A DNA stretch of 64,000 nucleotides from Allobosea sp035944375 (GCF_035944375.1 NZ_DASZBE010000007.1); one strand, 5' to 3'; positions 42,341 to 51,868 are shown, counted from the first letter of the stretch. The notes: generated from the sequence alone by a model not told the origin. A program made the numbers and translations.

Positions 42341-43977
42341 GCGAGGGACAGACTCCCGTCCTGGAGATCGCGGGGCTGAGCATCGCTTTGCCAGGCGGCG
42401 GCGACCGGGCCTTCGCGGTCGAGGACGTCTCGCTCAGCGTCGGCGCCGGCGAGATCGTCTGCGTCGTCGGAGAATCGGGCTCGGGCAAATCCGTCACCGC
42501 CTTTTCGGTGATGGGGCTGCTCGCCAAGGCGCTGAAGCCGGTGGCAGGCGCGATCCGCCTGGAAGGCGAGGATGTGCTGGCGGCGATGCCGCAGCGGCTG
42601 CGCGCGCTGCGCGGCGACCGGATGGCGATGATCTTCCAGGAGCCGATGACGGCGCTGAATCCGGTGCTGACCATCGGCGACCAGATCGAGGAGGTGCTGC
42701 GCATCCACACCTCACTCGGCCCCGCCGAGCGGCGCGCGCAGGTGCTCGCCATGCTGGAATCGATGCGCCTGCCCGAACCGGAGCGGATGCACGCCTCCTA
42801 TCCCCACCAGATCTCCGGCGGGCAGCGCCAGCGCGTGATGATCGCCGCCGCGCTGATCCTCGATCCCGCCCTGCTGATCGCCGACGAGCCGACGACGGCG
42901 CTCGACGTCACCACGCAGGCGCAGATCCTGAAGCTGATCAAGGACATGCAGAGCCGCCGCGGCACGGGTGTGCTCTTCATCACCCATGATTTCGGTGTCG
43001 TCGCCGAGATCGCCGACCGCGTCGTGGTGATGGAAAAGGGGCGGGTCGTCGAGCAGGGGCCCGCAGCCGACATCCTGACCCGGCCGCAGCATCCCTATAC
43101 GCAGATGCTGATCGGGGCGGTGCCGAGCCTGAAGCCGGCGCAGCGCAAGCCGGTGCTCGGGCCGCTGGCGCTGGAGACGGTGGGGCTCGGCAAGACCTAC
43201 AGCTCCAAGGCGCTGTTCCGGAAGGAGCGGGTCGTGCATGCGGCGAAGGACGTCGTGATCCGCGTCCGGCGGGGCGAGACGGTCGGCATCGTCGGCGAGT
43301 CCGGCTCCGGCAAGACCACGGTGGCGCGCTGCATCGCGCGGCTGATGCCGCCCAGCGTCGGCTCCATTCTGGTGCCCGACATCGACATCGCGCTATTGCC
43401 CGAGCGGCGGCTGCGGTCCTATCGCCGCAAGATCCAGGTCGTGTTCCAGGATCCGTTCCGCTCGCTCAACCCGCGCCGGACCGTGGGCGCTTCGATCATC
43501 GAGGGGCCGATGAATTTCGGCCTGAGCGAGCCGGATGCGCTGCAGCGGGCGCGCGACCTGATGGGGCTGGTCGGGCTGCAGCCGAATGCGCTCGAGCGCT
43601 ATCCGCACCAGTTCTCCGGCGGTCAGCGCCAGCGCATCGCGATCGCCAGGGCGCTGGCGATGGAACCAGAGATCCTGATCGCGGACGAGGCGGTCTCGGC
43701 GCTCGACGTCTCCGTCCAGAAGCAGGTGCTGGCCCTGCTCGCCGATGTCCAGGAGCGCTTCAACCTGGCGATCCTGTTCATCACCCACGATTTGCGGGTG
43801 GCGGCCCAGATCTGCGACCGGATCGTGGTGATGGAGAAGGGGGTGATCGTCGAGCAGGGCGCGACCTCGCAGGTGTTCTCCGCGCCGGCCCATTCTTACA
43901 CGCGGGCCCTGATCGAGGCGGCGCCGGGGCGTGACTTCGCGACCGGGGCCACCGTCGTTGACGCGGTGGAGGCCTGA
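42337..43977 (+). CDS. ABC transporter ATP-binding protein, fused DppD-DppF type
   Basis: A 546-residue protein with two complete nucleotide-binding domains. First: Walker A GESGSGKS (~residue 46-53), signature SGGQRQRVMIAAAL, Walker B LLIADEPTTALD. Second: GESGSGKTTVARC, signature SGGQRQRIAIARAL, and ILIADEAVSALD, where the residue after Glu is Ala instead of Pro. Both keep the catalytic Glu and the switch His (FITHDFG, FITHDLR). In most Dpp systems these are two genes; here they are one. ATGA overlap with the DppC-like gene. Confidence 0.94.
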   Translation: MSEGQTPVLEIAGLSIALPGGGDRAFAVEDVSLSVGAGEIVCVVGESGSGKSVTAFSVMGLLAKALKPVAGAIRLEGEDVLAAMPQRLRALRGDRMAMIFQEPMTALNPVLTIGDQIEEVLRIHTSLGPAERRAQVLAMLESMRLPEPERMHASYPHQISGGQRQRVMIAAALILDPALLIADEPTTALDVTTQAQILKLIKDMQSRRGTGVLFITHDFGVVAEIADRVVVMEKGRVVEQGPAADILTRPQHPYTQMLIGAVPSLKPAQRKPVLGPLALETVGLGKTYSSKALFRKERVVHAAKDVVIRVRRGETVGIVGESGSGKTTVARCIARLMPPSVGSILVPDIDIALLPERRLRSYRRKIQVVFQDPFRSLNPRRTVGASIIEGPMNFGLSEPDALQRARDLMGLVGLQPNALERYPHQFSGGQRQRIAIARALAMEPEILIADEAVSALDVSVQKQVLALLADVQERFNLAILFITHDLRVAAQICDRIVVMEKGVIVEQGATSQVFSAPAHSYTRALIEAAPGRDFATGATVVDAVEA

Positions 43978-44019
43978 CCAGATAGTCCCGCTCCCCCGGC
44001 CGCCGATGGAAGCGAGCGC

Positions 44020-44802
44020 ATGGACGACGAGATTCTCTACGCGGTGGACTACGGGATCGGCACGATCACGCTGAACCGCCCCCAGGCGCGCAACGCGCTG
44101 ACCTTCGCGATGTATGAGCGGGTGGCGGCGATCTGTGCCGACCCGGCGGCGCATGGCGCCCCCAGGGTGCTGATCATCACCGGGGCCGGCGACCGGGCCT
44201 TCGCGGCCGGGACGGACATCGCGCAGTTCCGCAGCTTCGCCTCGCCGCAGGACGCGCTGGACTACGAAGAGAAGATCGAGCGTGTGCTCACGGCGATCGA
44301 ATGCTGCCCGATCCCGCTCGTAGCAGCGATCGCCGGGGCGGTGACGGGCGGCGGCGCCAGCATCGCCTGCGCCTGCGACATCCGCATCGCGACGGCGTCC
44401 GCGCGCTTCGGCTTTCCGATCGCGCGCACGCTGGGCAACTGCCTGTCGATGGCCAACTACGCCCGGCTCGCGGCTCTGCTCGGGCCGGCTCGCGTCAAGG
44501 ATATCGTCTTCACGGCACGGTTGATCGAGGCGGAGGAGGGCCAGCGCATCGGCCTCTACAGCGAGGTTCTCGCCGATCAAGCGGCGCTGATGAGCCGCGC
44601 CCGCGAACTGGCCGCGACCATCGCCGGCCATGCGCCGCTGACGATGCGGGCCACCAAGGAGGCGCTGCGCCGGCTTGTCAACGCGTCGGTGCCCGCCGAA
44701 GGCGGCGAGGACCTCGTGGTGATGTGCTACACCAGCGCCGATTTCCGCGAAGGCATGGAGGCCTTTCTCGGCAAGCGGTCGCCGCAATGGCAGGGCCGCT
44801 GA
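44020..44802 (+). CDS. Enoyl-CoA hydratase/isomerase family protein
   Basis: A 260-residue crotonase. The CoA-binding/oxyanion segments are FAAGTDIAQFRSF (residues ~62-74) and AIAGAVTGGGASIACACDIR (~105-124). ARLIEAEEGQRIGLYSEVL is the usual C-terminal helix. At the positions where true hydratases carry two catalytic Glu residues I see Gly/Ala and Ala/Arg, so the chemistry could be isomerase- or hydrolase-like rather than simple hydration. It starts 42 bp after the ABC ATPase; whether it belongs to that operon is unclear. Confidence 0.88.
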   Translation: MDDEILYAVDYGIGTITLNRPQARNALTFAMYERVAAICADPAAHGAPRVLIITGAGDRAFAAGTDIAQFRSFASPQDALDYEEKIERVLTAIECCPIPLVAAIAGAVTGGGASIACACDIRIATASARFGFPIARTLGNCLSMANYARLAALLGPARVKDIVFTARLIEAEEGQRIGLYSEVLADQAALMSRARELAATIAGHAPLTMRATKEALRRLVNASVPAEGGEDLVVMCYTSADFREGMEAFLGKRSPQWQGR

Positions 44803-44908
44803 GCCGAGGCGGGGTGGCCGCGCTCGGCGAAGGCGCGCCGGGGCACGGGGTTTACGCTGAGGGCCCGCGCGCCCTATATGCGCGCGTCCAACGGGAGCGA
44901 GTGCGGCC

Positions 44909-45997
44909 TTGCCGGCGTCTTTGCGGTTTCTGGTTACCGGCGGTGCGGGATTCATCGGCTCGGCCGTGACGCGCAGGCTGATCGCGCAAACCGGCCATAG
45001 CGTCTGCGTCGTCGACAAGCTGACCTATGCCGGCAATCTCGCCTCGCTGGCGCCGGTCGCCGCCGATCCGCGCTTCCGCTTCGAGAAGGCGGACATCGCC
45101 GATGGCGAGCGGATGCGGGCGATCTTCACCGAGGTCGATCCCGACATCGTGCTGCATCTGGCGGCCGAGAGCCATGTCGACCGCTCGATCGACGGACCAT
45201 CGGCCTTCATCGACACCAACATCGTCGGCAGTTTCGTGCTGCTGCAGGAGGCGCTGAGGCATTGGCGTGGCCTGACCGGCGAGCGGCGGGCGCGCTTCCG
45301 GTTCCATCATGTCTCCACCGACGAGGTGTTCGGCTCGCTGGGTCCTGAGGGCCTGTTCGACGAGGCGACGGCTTATGCGCCGACCTCGCCCTACTCGGCC
45401 TCCAAGGCGGCTTCCGACCATCTGGTGCGGGCGTGGCACCATACTTACGGCCTGCCGACGCTCATCACCAATTGCTCGAACAATTACGGGCCCTATCACT
45501 TCCCGGAGAAGCTGATCCCGCTGATGATCATCAACGGGATCGAGGGCAAACCCCTGCCGATCTATGGCAACGGGCTGAACGTGCGCGACTGGCTCTATGT
45601 CGAGGACCATGCCGAGGCGCTGCTGCTCGTCGCCGAGAGGGGCAAGCCGGGCGAGACCTACGCCATCGGCGGCTCGGCGGAGATGTCGAACCGGCAGGTC
45701 GTCGGCGCGATCTGCGCGCTGCTCGACGAGATGCGGCCCGATCCCGCAGGTCCGCATGACCGGCTGATCACGCATGTCGCGGACAGGCCCGGCCATGATG
45801 CGCGCTACGCCATCGATGCGGGCAGGATCGGCCGCGAACTCGGGTGGAGCCCGCGCCGCGACTTCGCCAGCGGCTTGCGCCTGACCGTGGAATGGTATCT
45901 GGCCCATCAAAACTGGTGGGGCGACATCCGCTCCGGCGTCTATCGCGGCGAGCGGCTGGGGACGGCCGCGGTGGTCGGCCTGCCGGGAGAACAGTGA
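44909..45997 (+). CDS. rfbB: dTDP-glucose 4,6-dehydratase
   Basis: A 362-residue NAD-dependent enzyme, second step of dTDP-L-rhamnose synthesis. LVTGGAGFIGSAVTRRLI is the NAD site; HLAAESHVDRSIDGP, VSTDEVFGSLG (active-site Thr-Asp-Glu) and YSASKAASDHL (Tyr/Lys) are signatures, as is NCSNNYGPYHFPEKLIPLMI. The start is a TTG at 44909, six residues before the first strand. It opens an rfbB-rfbC-rfbD-rfbA operon with overlaps or 2-bp gaps at every junction. Confidence 0.96.
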   Translation: MPASLRFLVTGGAGFIGSAVTRRLIAQTGHSVCVVDKLTYAGNLASLAPVAADPRFRFEKADIADGERMRAIFTEVDPDIVLHLAAESHVDRSIDGPSAFIDTNIVGSFVLLQEALRHWRGLTGERRARFRFHHVSTDEVFGSLGPEGLFDEATAYAPTSPYSASKAASDHLVRAWHHTYGLPTLITNCSNNYGPYHFPEKLIPLMIINGIEGKPLPIYGNGLNVRDWLYVEDHAEALLLVAERGKPGETYAIGGSAEMSNRQVVGAICALLDEMRPDPAGPHDRLITHVADRPGHDARYAIDAGRIGRELGWSPRRDFASGLRLTVEWYLAHQNWWGDIRSGVYRGERLGTAAVVGLPGEQ

Positions 45998-45999
45998 GC

Positions 46000-46557
46000 A
46001 TGCTGCTTGTCGAGCCGACCGCGCTGCCGGATGTGAAGATCATCCAGCCGAAGAGGTTCGGTGATCATCGCGGCTTCTTCTCCGAGACCTATAGCCGCTC
46101 GGCCTTCGCCGAGGCGGGCATCAAGCTCGAGTTCATCCAGGACAATCATTCGCTCTCGGCCGCGGTTGGCACGCTGCGCGGTCTTCATTTCCAGGCACCT
46201 CCCTTCGCCCAGGACAAGCTGGTGCGGGTGCCGCGCGGGCGTATCCTCGATGTCGCGGTCGATATCCGCGCCTCGTCGCCGGATTTCGGCCGATTCGTGA
46301 CGGTGGAACTCTCGGCGGAGAACTGGCGGCAATTGCTCGTGCCGGCCGGTTTCGCGCATGGTTTCGTCACGCTCGAGCCCGACACCGAGGTGCTCTACAA
46401 GGTCAGCGCCCCCTATGCCCCCGAGCATGATCGCGGCCTCGCTTTCGACGATGATGCGCTCGGAATCGACTGGGGGCTGCCGCCCGAGAGGCTGATCCTG
46501 TCCGACAAGGACCGCCGCCATCCTCGTCTGGCCGATCTGCCGCGGTATTTCGCGTGA
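46000..46557 (+). CDS. rfbC: dTDP-4-dehydrorhamnose 3,5-epimerase
   Basis: A 185-residue cupin-fold epimerase. Family residues: KRFGDHRGFFSETYS (residues ~17-31), GTLRGLHFQAPPFAQDKLVR with the catalytic His, and PAGFAHGFVTLEPDTEVLYK. ATG at 46000 used; a GTG at 45994 in the same frame is two codons upstream. It is 2 bp after rfbB and overlaps rfbD by 4 bp. Confidence 0.96.
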   Translation: MLLVEPTALPDVKIIQPKRFGDHRGFFSETYSRSAFAEAGIKLEFIQDNHSLSAAVGTLRGLHFQAPPFAQDKLVRVPRGRILDVAVDIRASSPDFGRFVTVELSAENWRQLLVPAGFAHGFVTLEPDTEVLYKVSAPYAPEHDRGLAFDDDALGIDWGLPPERLILSDKDRRHPRLADLPRYFA

Positions 46558-47459
46558 GGGTCGTCGTCTCCGGGCGCGCAGGTCAGGTCGCGCGGGCACT
46601 CGCGGAGCGGGCGGCCGGCCGCGGCATCGAACTGATCGCCATCGGGCGGCCCGAGCTCGATCTCGAGCGCTCCGACACGATCGCGCCGGCTCTGGCGGCT
46701 GCGCGCCCCGATGTCGTGGTCCATGCGGCCGCCTTCACCGCGGTGGACCGGGCGGAAACAGAAGAGGCGCGGGCCTTCGCCGTCAATGCGGTCGGGGCCG
46801 GGGCGGTCGCGGCTGCAGCGCGCGGGCTCGGCGTCCCGGTCATCCAGTTGTCTACCGACTATGTTTTCGACGGCTCGCTCGAGCGGCCCTATCGCGAGGA
46901 CGATGCGACGGGGCCGATTTCGGCCTATGGGCGCAGCAAGCTCGCCGGCGAGCGGGCCGTGGCGGCGGCCACGCCCGATCATGCGATCCTGCGCACCGCC
47001 TGGGTCTACAGCCCGTTCGGGACAAACTTCGTCCGGACCATGCTGAGGCTCGGCGAGGAGCGCGACGAGGTGTCCGTCGTCTGCGACCAGACCGGTTGCC
47101 CGACCTCCGCACTGGACATTGCGGATGCCGTTTTGGCCGTGGCGCGGAACCTCGTCGGCTCACCTGACGATCGGGCTCTGCGGGGCGTCTTCCACATGGC
47201 GGCGCAGGGCGAGGCGAACTGGGCCGAACTGGCCGAGGCGGTGTTCTCCGAGGCCGCGGCGACCGGGCGCCGCCCGGTCCGGGTGCGCCGCATCGCCACC
47301 GCCGACTATCCGACGCCGGCGCGTCGGCCGGTGAATTCGCGGCTGGACGGCGCCAAGCTCGCGGCCACTCACGGCATCAGGCTCCCGCATTGGCGCGGGG
47401 CCGCCACCGCCTGCGTGACCAGGCTGCTCAAAAGCGAAGAAACGGGGCCGATTTCATGA
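46554..47459 (+). CDS. rfbD: dTDP-4-dehydrorhamnose reductase
   Basis: A 301-residue SDR-type reductase making dTDP-L-rhamnose. The cofactor motif is VVSGRAGQVARALAE, slightly altered from the common GxxGQxG. VVHAAAFTAVDRAE, LSTDYVFDGS and YGRSKLAGERAV (Tyr/Lys) confirm it. GTG start overlapping the rfbC stop (GTGA); its own stop overlaps the rfbA ATG. Confidence 0.95.
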   Translation: MRVVVSGRAGQVARALAERAAGRGIELIAIGRPELDLERSDTIAPALAAARPDVVVHAAAFTAVDRAETEEARAFAVNAVGAGAVAAAARGLGVPVIQLSTDYVFDGSLERPYREDDATGPISAYGRSKLAGERAVAAATPDHAILRTAWVYSPFGTNFVRTMLRLGEERDEVSVVCDQTGCPTSALDIADAVLAVARNLVGSPDDRALRGVFHMAAQGEANWAELAEAVFSEAAATGRRPVRVRRIATADYPTPARRPVNSRLDGAKLAATHGIRLPHWRGAATACVTRLLKSEETGPIS

Positions 47460-48352
47460 AGGGCATCATTCTCGCCGGCGGTTCCGGCACGCGGCTGCAC
47501 CCGATGACGCTGGCTGTCTCGAAGCAACTGCTTCCGGTCTATGACAAGCCGATGATCTATTATCCGCTGACGACGCTGATGCTGGCGGACATCCGCGAGA
47601 TCCTGATCATCTCGACCCCCACCGATCTGCCGCATTTCCAGCGCCTGCTGGGCGACGGATCGGATTGGGGCCTGTCGCTGAGCTATGCCGAGCAGCCGCA
47701 TCCGGGCGGGCTGGCGCAGGCCTATCTGATCGGGGCCGAGTTCGTGGCCAGGGGGCCGTCGGCGCTGATCCTCGGCGACAACCTGTTCTACGGGCACGGT
47801 TTGCCCGAGTTGATGAAGCGTGCGCGCCGACGCGAAGCGGGCGCGACGGTCTTCGCCTATCAGGTGAGAGATGCCGAGCGCTATGGCGTCGTCAGCTTCG
47901 GCGCCGACGGGAAGGCGACCTCCATCGAGGAGAAGCCGAAGGTCCCGCGCTCGAACTGGGCGGTGACGGGCCTCTATTTCTATGACGCACAGGTGGTCGA
48001 GATCGCCGCGTCGCTCGCGCCGTCGGCTCGCGGAGAACTCGAGATCACCGACGTGAACCGCGTCTATCTGGAAAGGGACCAACTGTCGGTCGAGCGCATG
48101 GGGCGCGGTTTCGCCTGGCTCGACACCGGGACGCCCGACAGCCTGCTGCAGGCCGGCGAGTTCGTCCGGACCCTCGAGGGCCGGCAGGACCTGCGCATCG
48201 CCTGCCCGGAGGAGATCGCCTGCCGGCGCGGCTGGATCGAGGTCGCGCAGTTGGAGGCTCTGGGGGGCCGCCTCGCGAAAAGCGACTATGGCCGGTACCT
48301 CGTGCGCATGGCGGCCGAGATCGCCGCGAGCCCACGGCGCTCAGACGCCTGA
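47456..48352 (+). CDS. rfbA: Glucose-1-phosphate thymidylyltransferase
   Basis: A 298-residue nucleotidyltransferase making dTDP-glucose, the first committed step. GIILAGGSGTRLHPMT is the nucleotide loop; SKQLLPVYDKPMIYYPL, LGDNLFYGHG (metal-binding Asp), VSFGADGKATSIEEKP and WLDTGTPDSLLQAG follow the family order. ATGA overlap with rfbD. Placed last, it completes all four dTDP-rhamnose enzymes. Confidence 0.96.
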   Translation: MKGIILAGGSGTRLHPMTLAVSKQLLPVYDKPMIYYPLTTLMLADIREILIISTPTDLPHFQRLLGDGSDWGLSLSYAEQPHPGGLAQAYLIGAEFVARGPSALILGDNLFYGHGLPELMKRARRREAGATVFAYQVRDAERYGVVSFGADGKATSIEEKPKVPRSNWAVTGLYFYDAQVVEIAASLAPSARGELEITDVNRVYLERDQLSVERMGRGFAWLDTGTPDSLLQAGEFVRTLEGRQDLRIACPEEIACRRGWIEVAQLEALGGRLAKSDYGRYLVRMAAEIAASPRRSDA

Positions 48353-48464
48353 GGCCGGCGAAGCGTCGTCTGGAGCCGTCGATCGCCACCGTGTCGAGTG
48401 GATAGGGCTGGTTGGCCCCGATATTGCTCCTCGCTTCGCCATGAGCCTGCAACGGGAGTCGATC

Positions 48465-48743
48465 ATGACCGGAACGCCCGTCCTGGGACAATTCACTGCG
48501 TGTGAATGCGGTTCCCCCTCGATCATCATCCCCGCCATGGTTGCGGATGAAGCACCGGTTTCGTGCGGGGGGTGTGCGCGCGTCATCGGGTCCTGGCTTG
48601 GCTACAAGACCTTCGTCAGCCGCTCGATCGCGAGGGAGGCGCAAGGCATGCCCAAGGCTTCGAGGATTTGCGTCGACCCGATCCTGACGGCGGGCCTCGA
48701 GGAGATGCGGCCCGTCTCGGCTGCAACTCCGGTTGCAGCATGA
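48465..48743 (+). CDS. Small zinc-ribbon-like hypothetical protein
   Basis: A 92-residue protein with CECGSPSI and, about 20 residues on, SCGGCARV: two Cys pairs in the form C-x-C...C-x2-C, suggesting a zinc ribbon. The rest is short and unstructured. No named family recognised. GGGAGT lies upstream of the ATG at 48465. It stands alone between rfbA and manC (112 bp after rfbA; 240 bp before manC, in which I see nothing else). Confidence 0.55.
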   Translation: MTGTPVLGQFTACECGSPSIIIPAMVADEAPVSCGGCARVIGSWLGYKTFVSRSIAREAQGMPKASRICVDPILTAGLEEMRPVSAATPVAA

Positions 48744-48983
48744 CGCGGTGCTGGAGGCCAGGTATTGCGAGGGACCTCATGACGGGATGGCGCACCACCG
48801 GCGGCAGAGCAATCGACACCAAACGGTCAACTGAGCGTGGTTAACCCATTCTCGATGTCCGAAAGGGGATGCGATGGATTTGGGCGTTCGGGCCATATAG
48901 GACCGGGATGTGCGGATGTCCCTGTGACGTAGGAATTCCAAGCTTTTGGCGGGCTCTCGGGCGACCGGGAGAGAGTTGTCGAG

Positions 48984-50396
48984 ATGACGTTGATTGTTCC
49001 AGTGATCATGGCAGGCGGGGCCGGAACGCGACTTTGGCCCCTGTCGCGGGATTCGATGCCCAAGCAGTTCATCGCTCTGCTGGAGGATGACCTGTCGACC
49101 TTCCAGGCGACCCTGCTGCGGGTGAAGGGCGCTCCCTTCCTGCCGCCCATCGTGATCACCAATCACGAGTTCCGCTTCATCGTCGCCGAGCAGATGCAGG
49201 CGGTGGGTGTCGAGGGTCAGATCGTGCTCGAGCCGGAGCGGCGCGATTCCGCCGCCGCCATCGCGGTCGGAGCCCTGCTTGCGAGCCGCGTCGCACCCGA
49301 TGCCGTGGCCGTCGCCCTGGCGGCGGACCATGTCGTGGAAAACGCGCCTGCTTTCCGGGCCGACGCCCTTGCGGCGGCGAAGTTCGCCGCCACGGGGCTG
49401 ATCGTGACGCTCGGAATCGTACCGACGGCGCCGTCGGTGGCCTATGGTTACATCGAGGCGGGCGAGGCTCTCGGGGATGCCCGGACGAAGCGGCTGAAGC
49501 GCTTCGTCGAGAAGCCCGATGCCGCGACGGCGCAGGGCTATCTCGATCGAGGTTTCCTGTGGAACAGCGGAAACTTCGTTTTCGCCGCCCCGACGATGAT
49601 CGAGGAACTGACCCGCTTCGCCCCCGATGTGATCGCGGCGGCGCGCGAGGCGCTGGACGGTGCGACCACCGATCTCGACTTCATCCGCCTGGACGGCCGC
49701 GCTTTCAGTCAGGCGCCGCGGATCTCGATCGACTATGCCGTGATGGAGAAAACACAGCATGCCGGGGTGATCGCGGCCGGTTTCGACTGGTCGGACATCG
49801 GTGCCTGGGACTCGATCCATGAGGTGATGGACAAGGACGGCGCCGGCAACGTGCTGCGCGGCCCGGTGGTCGCGCTCGACACGACCAATTCGCTCCTGCG
49901 CAGCGACGACATGCTGCTGACGACGATCGGGCTGACCGACATGGTGGTTGTCGCGACGCGCGACGCGGTGCTGGTGGCGTCCAAATCGGCGGCGCCGCAT
50001 GTGAAGCAGCTGGTCGAGACGCTGAAGCAGCAGGGCCGCCCCGAGGCGACCGAGCATCTGCGGATCTACCGCCCCTGGGGCTGGTATCAGCGGATCGACA
50101 TCGGGTCCCGTTTCCAGGTGAAGCGCATCAATGTGAAGCCCGGTGCCAAGCTCAGCCTGCAGAAACACTTCCACCGTTCGGAGCACTGGGTCGTGGTGCG
50201 CGGCACGGCCGAGGTCACGCTGGACGGCAGCATCAGCCACATTCACGAGAACGAGTCGATCTATCTGCCGATCGGGTGCACGCATCGGCTGTGCAATCCC
50301 GGCAAGATCGAACTCGAGCTGATCGAGGTCCAGGTCGGCAGCTATACCGGCGAGGACGACATCATCCGGATCGAGGATATCTACGCAAGAGCGTAA
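48984..50396 (+). CDS. manC: Mannose-1-phosphate guanylyltransferase / mannose-6-phosphate isomerase
   Basis: A 470-residue bifunctional enzyme. The N-terminal ~340 residues are the GDP-mannose pyrophosphorylase (MAGGAGTRLWPLSRDSMPKQ, then IVTLGIVPTAPSVAYGYI, RFVEKPDAATA, and FLWNSGNFVF). The last ~115 residues are a type II isomerase cupin (KPGAKLSLQKHFHRSEHWVV, with the metal-binding histidines). It supplies GDP-mannose for mannose, fucose or rhamnose units. A single gene with its own upstream gap; the following ugd starts 125 bp later. Confidence 0.95.
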   Translation: MTLIVPVIMAGGAGTRLWPLSRDSMPKQFIALLEDDLSTFQATLLRVKGAPFLPPIVITNHEFRFIVAEQMQAVGVEGQIVLEPERRDSAAAIAVGALLASRVAPDAVAVALAADHVVENAPAFRADALAAAKFAATGLIVTLGIVPTAPSVAYGYIEAGEALGDARTKRLKRFVEKPDAATAQGYLDRGFLWNSGNFVFAAPTMIEELTRFAPDVIAAAREALDGATTDLDFIRLDGRAFSQAPRISIDYAVMEKTQHAGVIAAGFDWSDIGAWDSIHEVMDKDGAGNVLRGPVVALDTTNSLLRSDDMLLTTIGLTDMVVVATRDAVLVASKSAAPHVKQLVETLKQQGRPEATEHLRIYRPWGWYQRIDIGSRFQVKRINVKPGAKLSLQKHFHRSEHWVVVRGTAEVTLDGSISHIHENESIYLPIGCTHRLCNPGKIELELIEVQVGSYTGEDDIIRIEDIYARA

Positions 50397-50521
50397 AACG
50401 GGCGATACCGGCGCCCGCTCGATGGGGGCCGTGATCGGGAACGCGACGACGGGTTTCGGCGCGACCACCGATGCATCTGCCCGAATCAAGACTGGCTTGG
50501 AGCGACGTTAGGGAGTCTCCG

Positions 50522-51868
50522 ATGAAGATCGTCATGGTCGGATCAGGTTATGTCGGGCTGGTGTCCGGCGCATGCTTCGCGGATTTCGGGCACGAGGTCG
50601 TCTGCGTCGACAAGGTGGAGAGCAAGATCGCGGCGCTGAAGCAGGGCGAGATCCCGATCTTCGAGCCCGGCCTCTCTGAGCTGGTGCGCAGCAATTCGGA
50701 TGCGGGCCGGCTCTCCTTCACCACCGATCTGGCCGGGCCGGTGGCCAAGGCCGATGCGGTCTTCATCGCGGTGGGCACGCCGTCGCGGCGCGGCGACGGC
50801 TTCGCCGACCTGTCCTATGTCTATGCGGCGGCGCGCGAGATCGCCCAGTCGCTCGACGGCTACACCGTCATCGTCACCAAATCGACCGTTCCGGTCGGGA
50901 CCGGCGACGAGGTCGAGCGGATCATCCGCGAGCTGCGTCCCGATGCCGACTTCGCCGTCGTGTCCAATCCGGAGTTCCTGCGCGAGGGCGCGGCCATCGA
51001 CGATTTCAAGCGCCCGGACCGTATCGTCATCGGCACGGATGATCTGCGTGCCCAGGCGCTGATGGCCGATGTCTACCGGCCGCTCTACCTGAACAGCGCG
51101 CCGATTCTGAACACCAGCCGGCGCACCGCCGAGCTGACGAAATACGCGGCCAATGCCTTCCTGGCGACGAAGATCACCTTCATCAACGAAATGGCGGATC
51201 TGTGCGAGCAGGTCGGCGCCAATGTGCAGGACGTCGCCCGCGGCATGGGGCTCGACAACCGCATCGGCAGCAAGTTTCTGCATGCCGGCCCCGGCTATGG
51301 TGGCTCCTGCTTTCCGAAGGACACGCTGGCTCTGATCAAGACGGCGCAGGACTACGGCACCCCGTCGCGGATCGTCGAGGCCGTCGTCTCGGTCAACGAC
51401 CTGCGCAAGCGGGCCATGGCGAAGAAGGTCGTCGCCGCCTGCGGCGGCTCGGTCCGCGGCAAGACGATCGCCGTGCTCGGTTTGACCTTCAAGCCGAATA
51501 CGGACGACATGCGTGACGCGCCGTCGCTGTCGATCGTGACGGCGCTGCAGGATGGCGGTGCCACCATCCGCGCCTTCGATCCGGAGGGGATGGAGCAGGC
51601 CAGGGCGATGCTGCCGGACGGCGTCAACTACTGCAACGACGCCTATGAGTGCGTCGACGGTGCCCATGCCGCGGTGATCGTGACCGAGTGGAACATCTTC
51701 CGGGCGCTGGATTTCGACCGCGTCAAGGCCGCCATGGCCGCACCGGTCCTCGTCGATCTGCGCAACGTCTATCGGGCCGAGCAGGTCCGCGCCAAGGGCT
51801 TCACCTATGTCGATGTCGGCCGAACTGCATCACCCCCCGAGTTGAAAGGCAAGCAGGACGCCGCCTGA
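50522..51868 (+). CDS. ugd: UDP-glucose 6-dehydrogenase
   Basis: A 448-residue NAD-dependent enzyme making UDP-glucuronate by two successive oxidations. The NAD site is MKIVMVGSGYVGLVSGACFA; the catalytic Cys lies in GPGYGGSCFPKDTLAL (residues ~257-272); VLGLTFKPNTDDMRDAPSL starts the C-terminal domain. ATG at 50522 puts the Rossmann strand right at the N-terminus, as in the family. With manC and the dTDP-rhamnose set it provides acidic and neutral sugar donors for an exopolysaccharide. Confidence 0.96.
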   Translation: MKIVMVGSGYVGLVSGACFADFGHEVVCVDKVESKIAALKQGEIPIFEPGLSELVRSNSDAGRLSFTTDLAGPVAKADAVFIAVGTPSRRGDGFADLSYVYAAAREIAQSLDGYTVIVTKSTVPVGTGDEVERIIRELRPDADFAVVSNPEFLREGAAIDDFKRPDRIVIGTDDLRAQALMADVYRPLYLNSAPILNTSRRTAELTKYAANAFLATKITFINEMADLCEQVGANVQDVARGMGLDNRIGSKFLHAGPGYGGSCFPKDTLALIKTAQDYGTPSRIVEAVVSVNDLRKRAMAKKVVAACGGSVRGKTIAVLGLTFKPNTDDMRDAPSLSIVTALQDGGATIRAFDPEGMEQARAMLPDGVNYCNDAYECVDGAHAAVIVTEWNIFRALDFDRVKAAMAAPVLVDLRNVYRAEQVRAKGFTYVDVGRTASPPELKGKQDAA

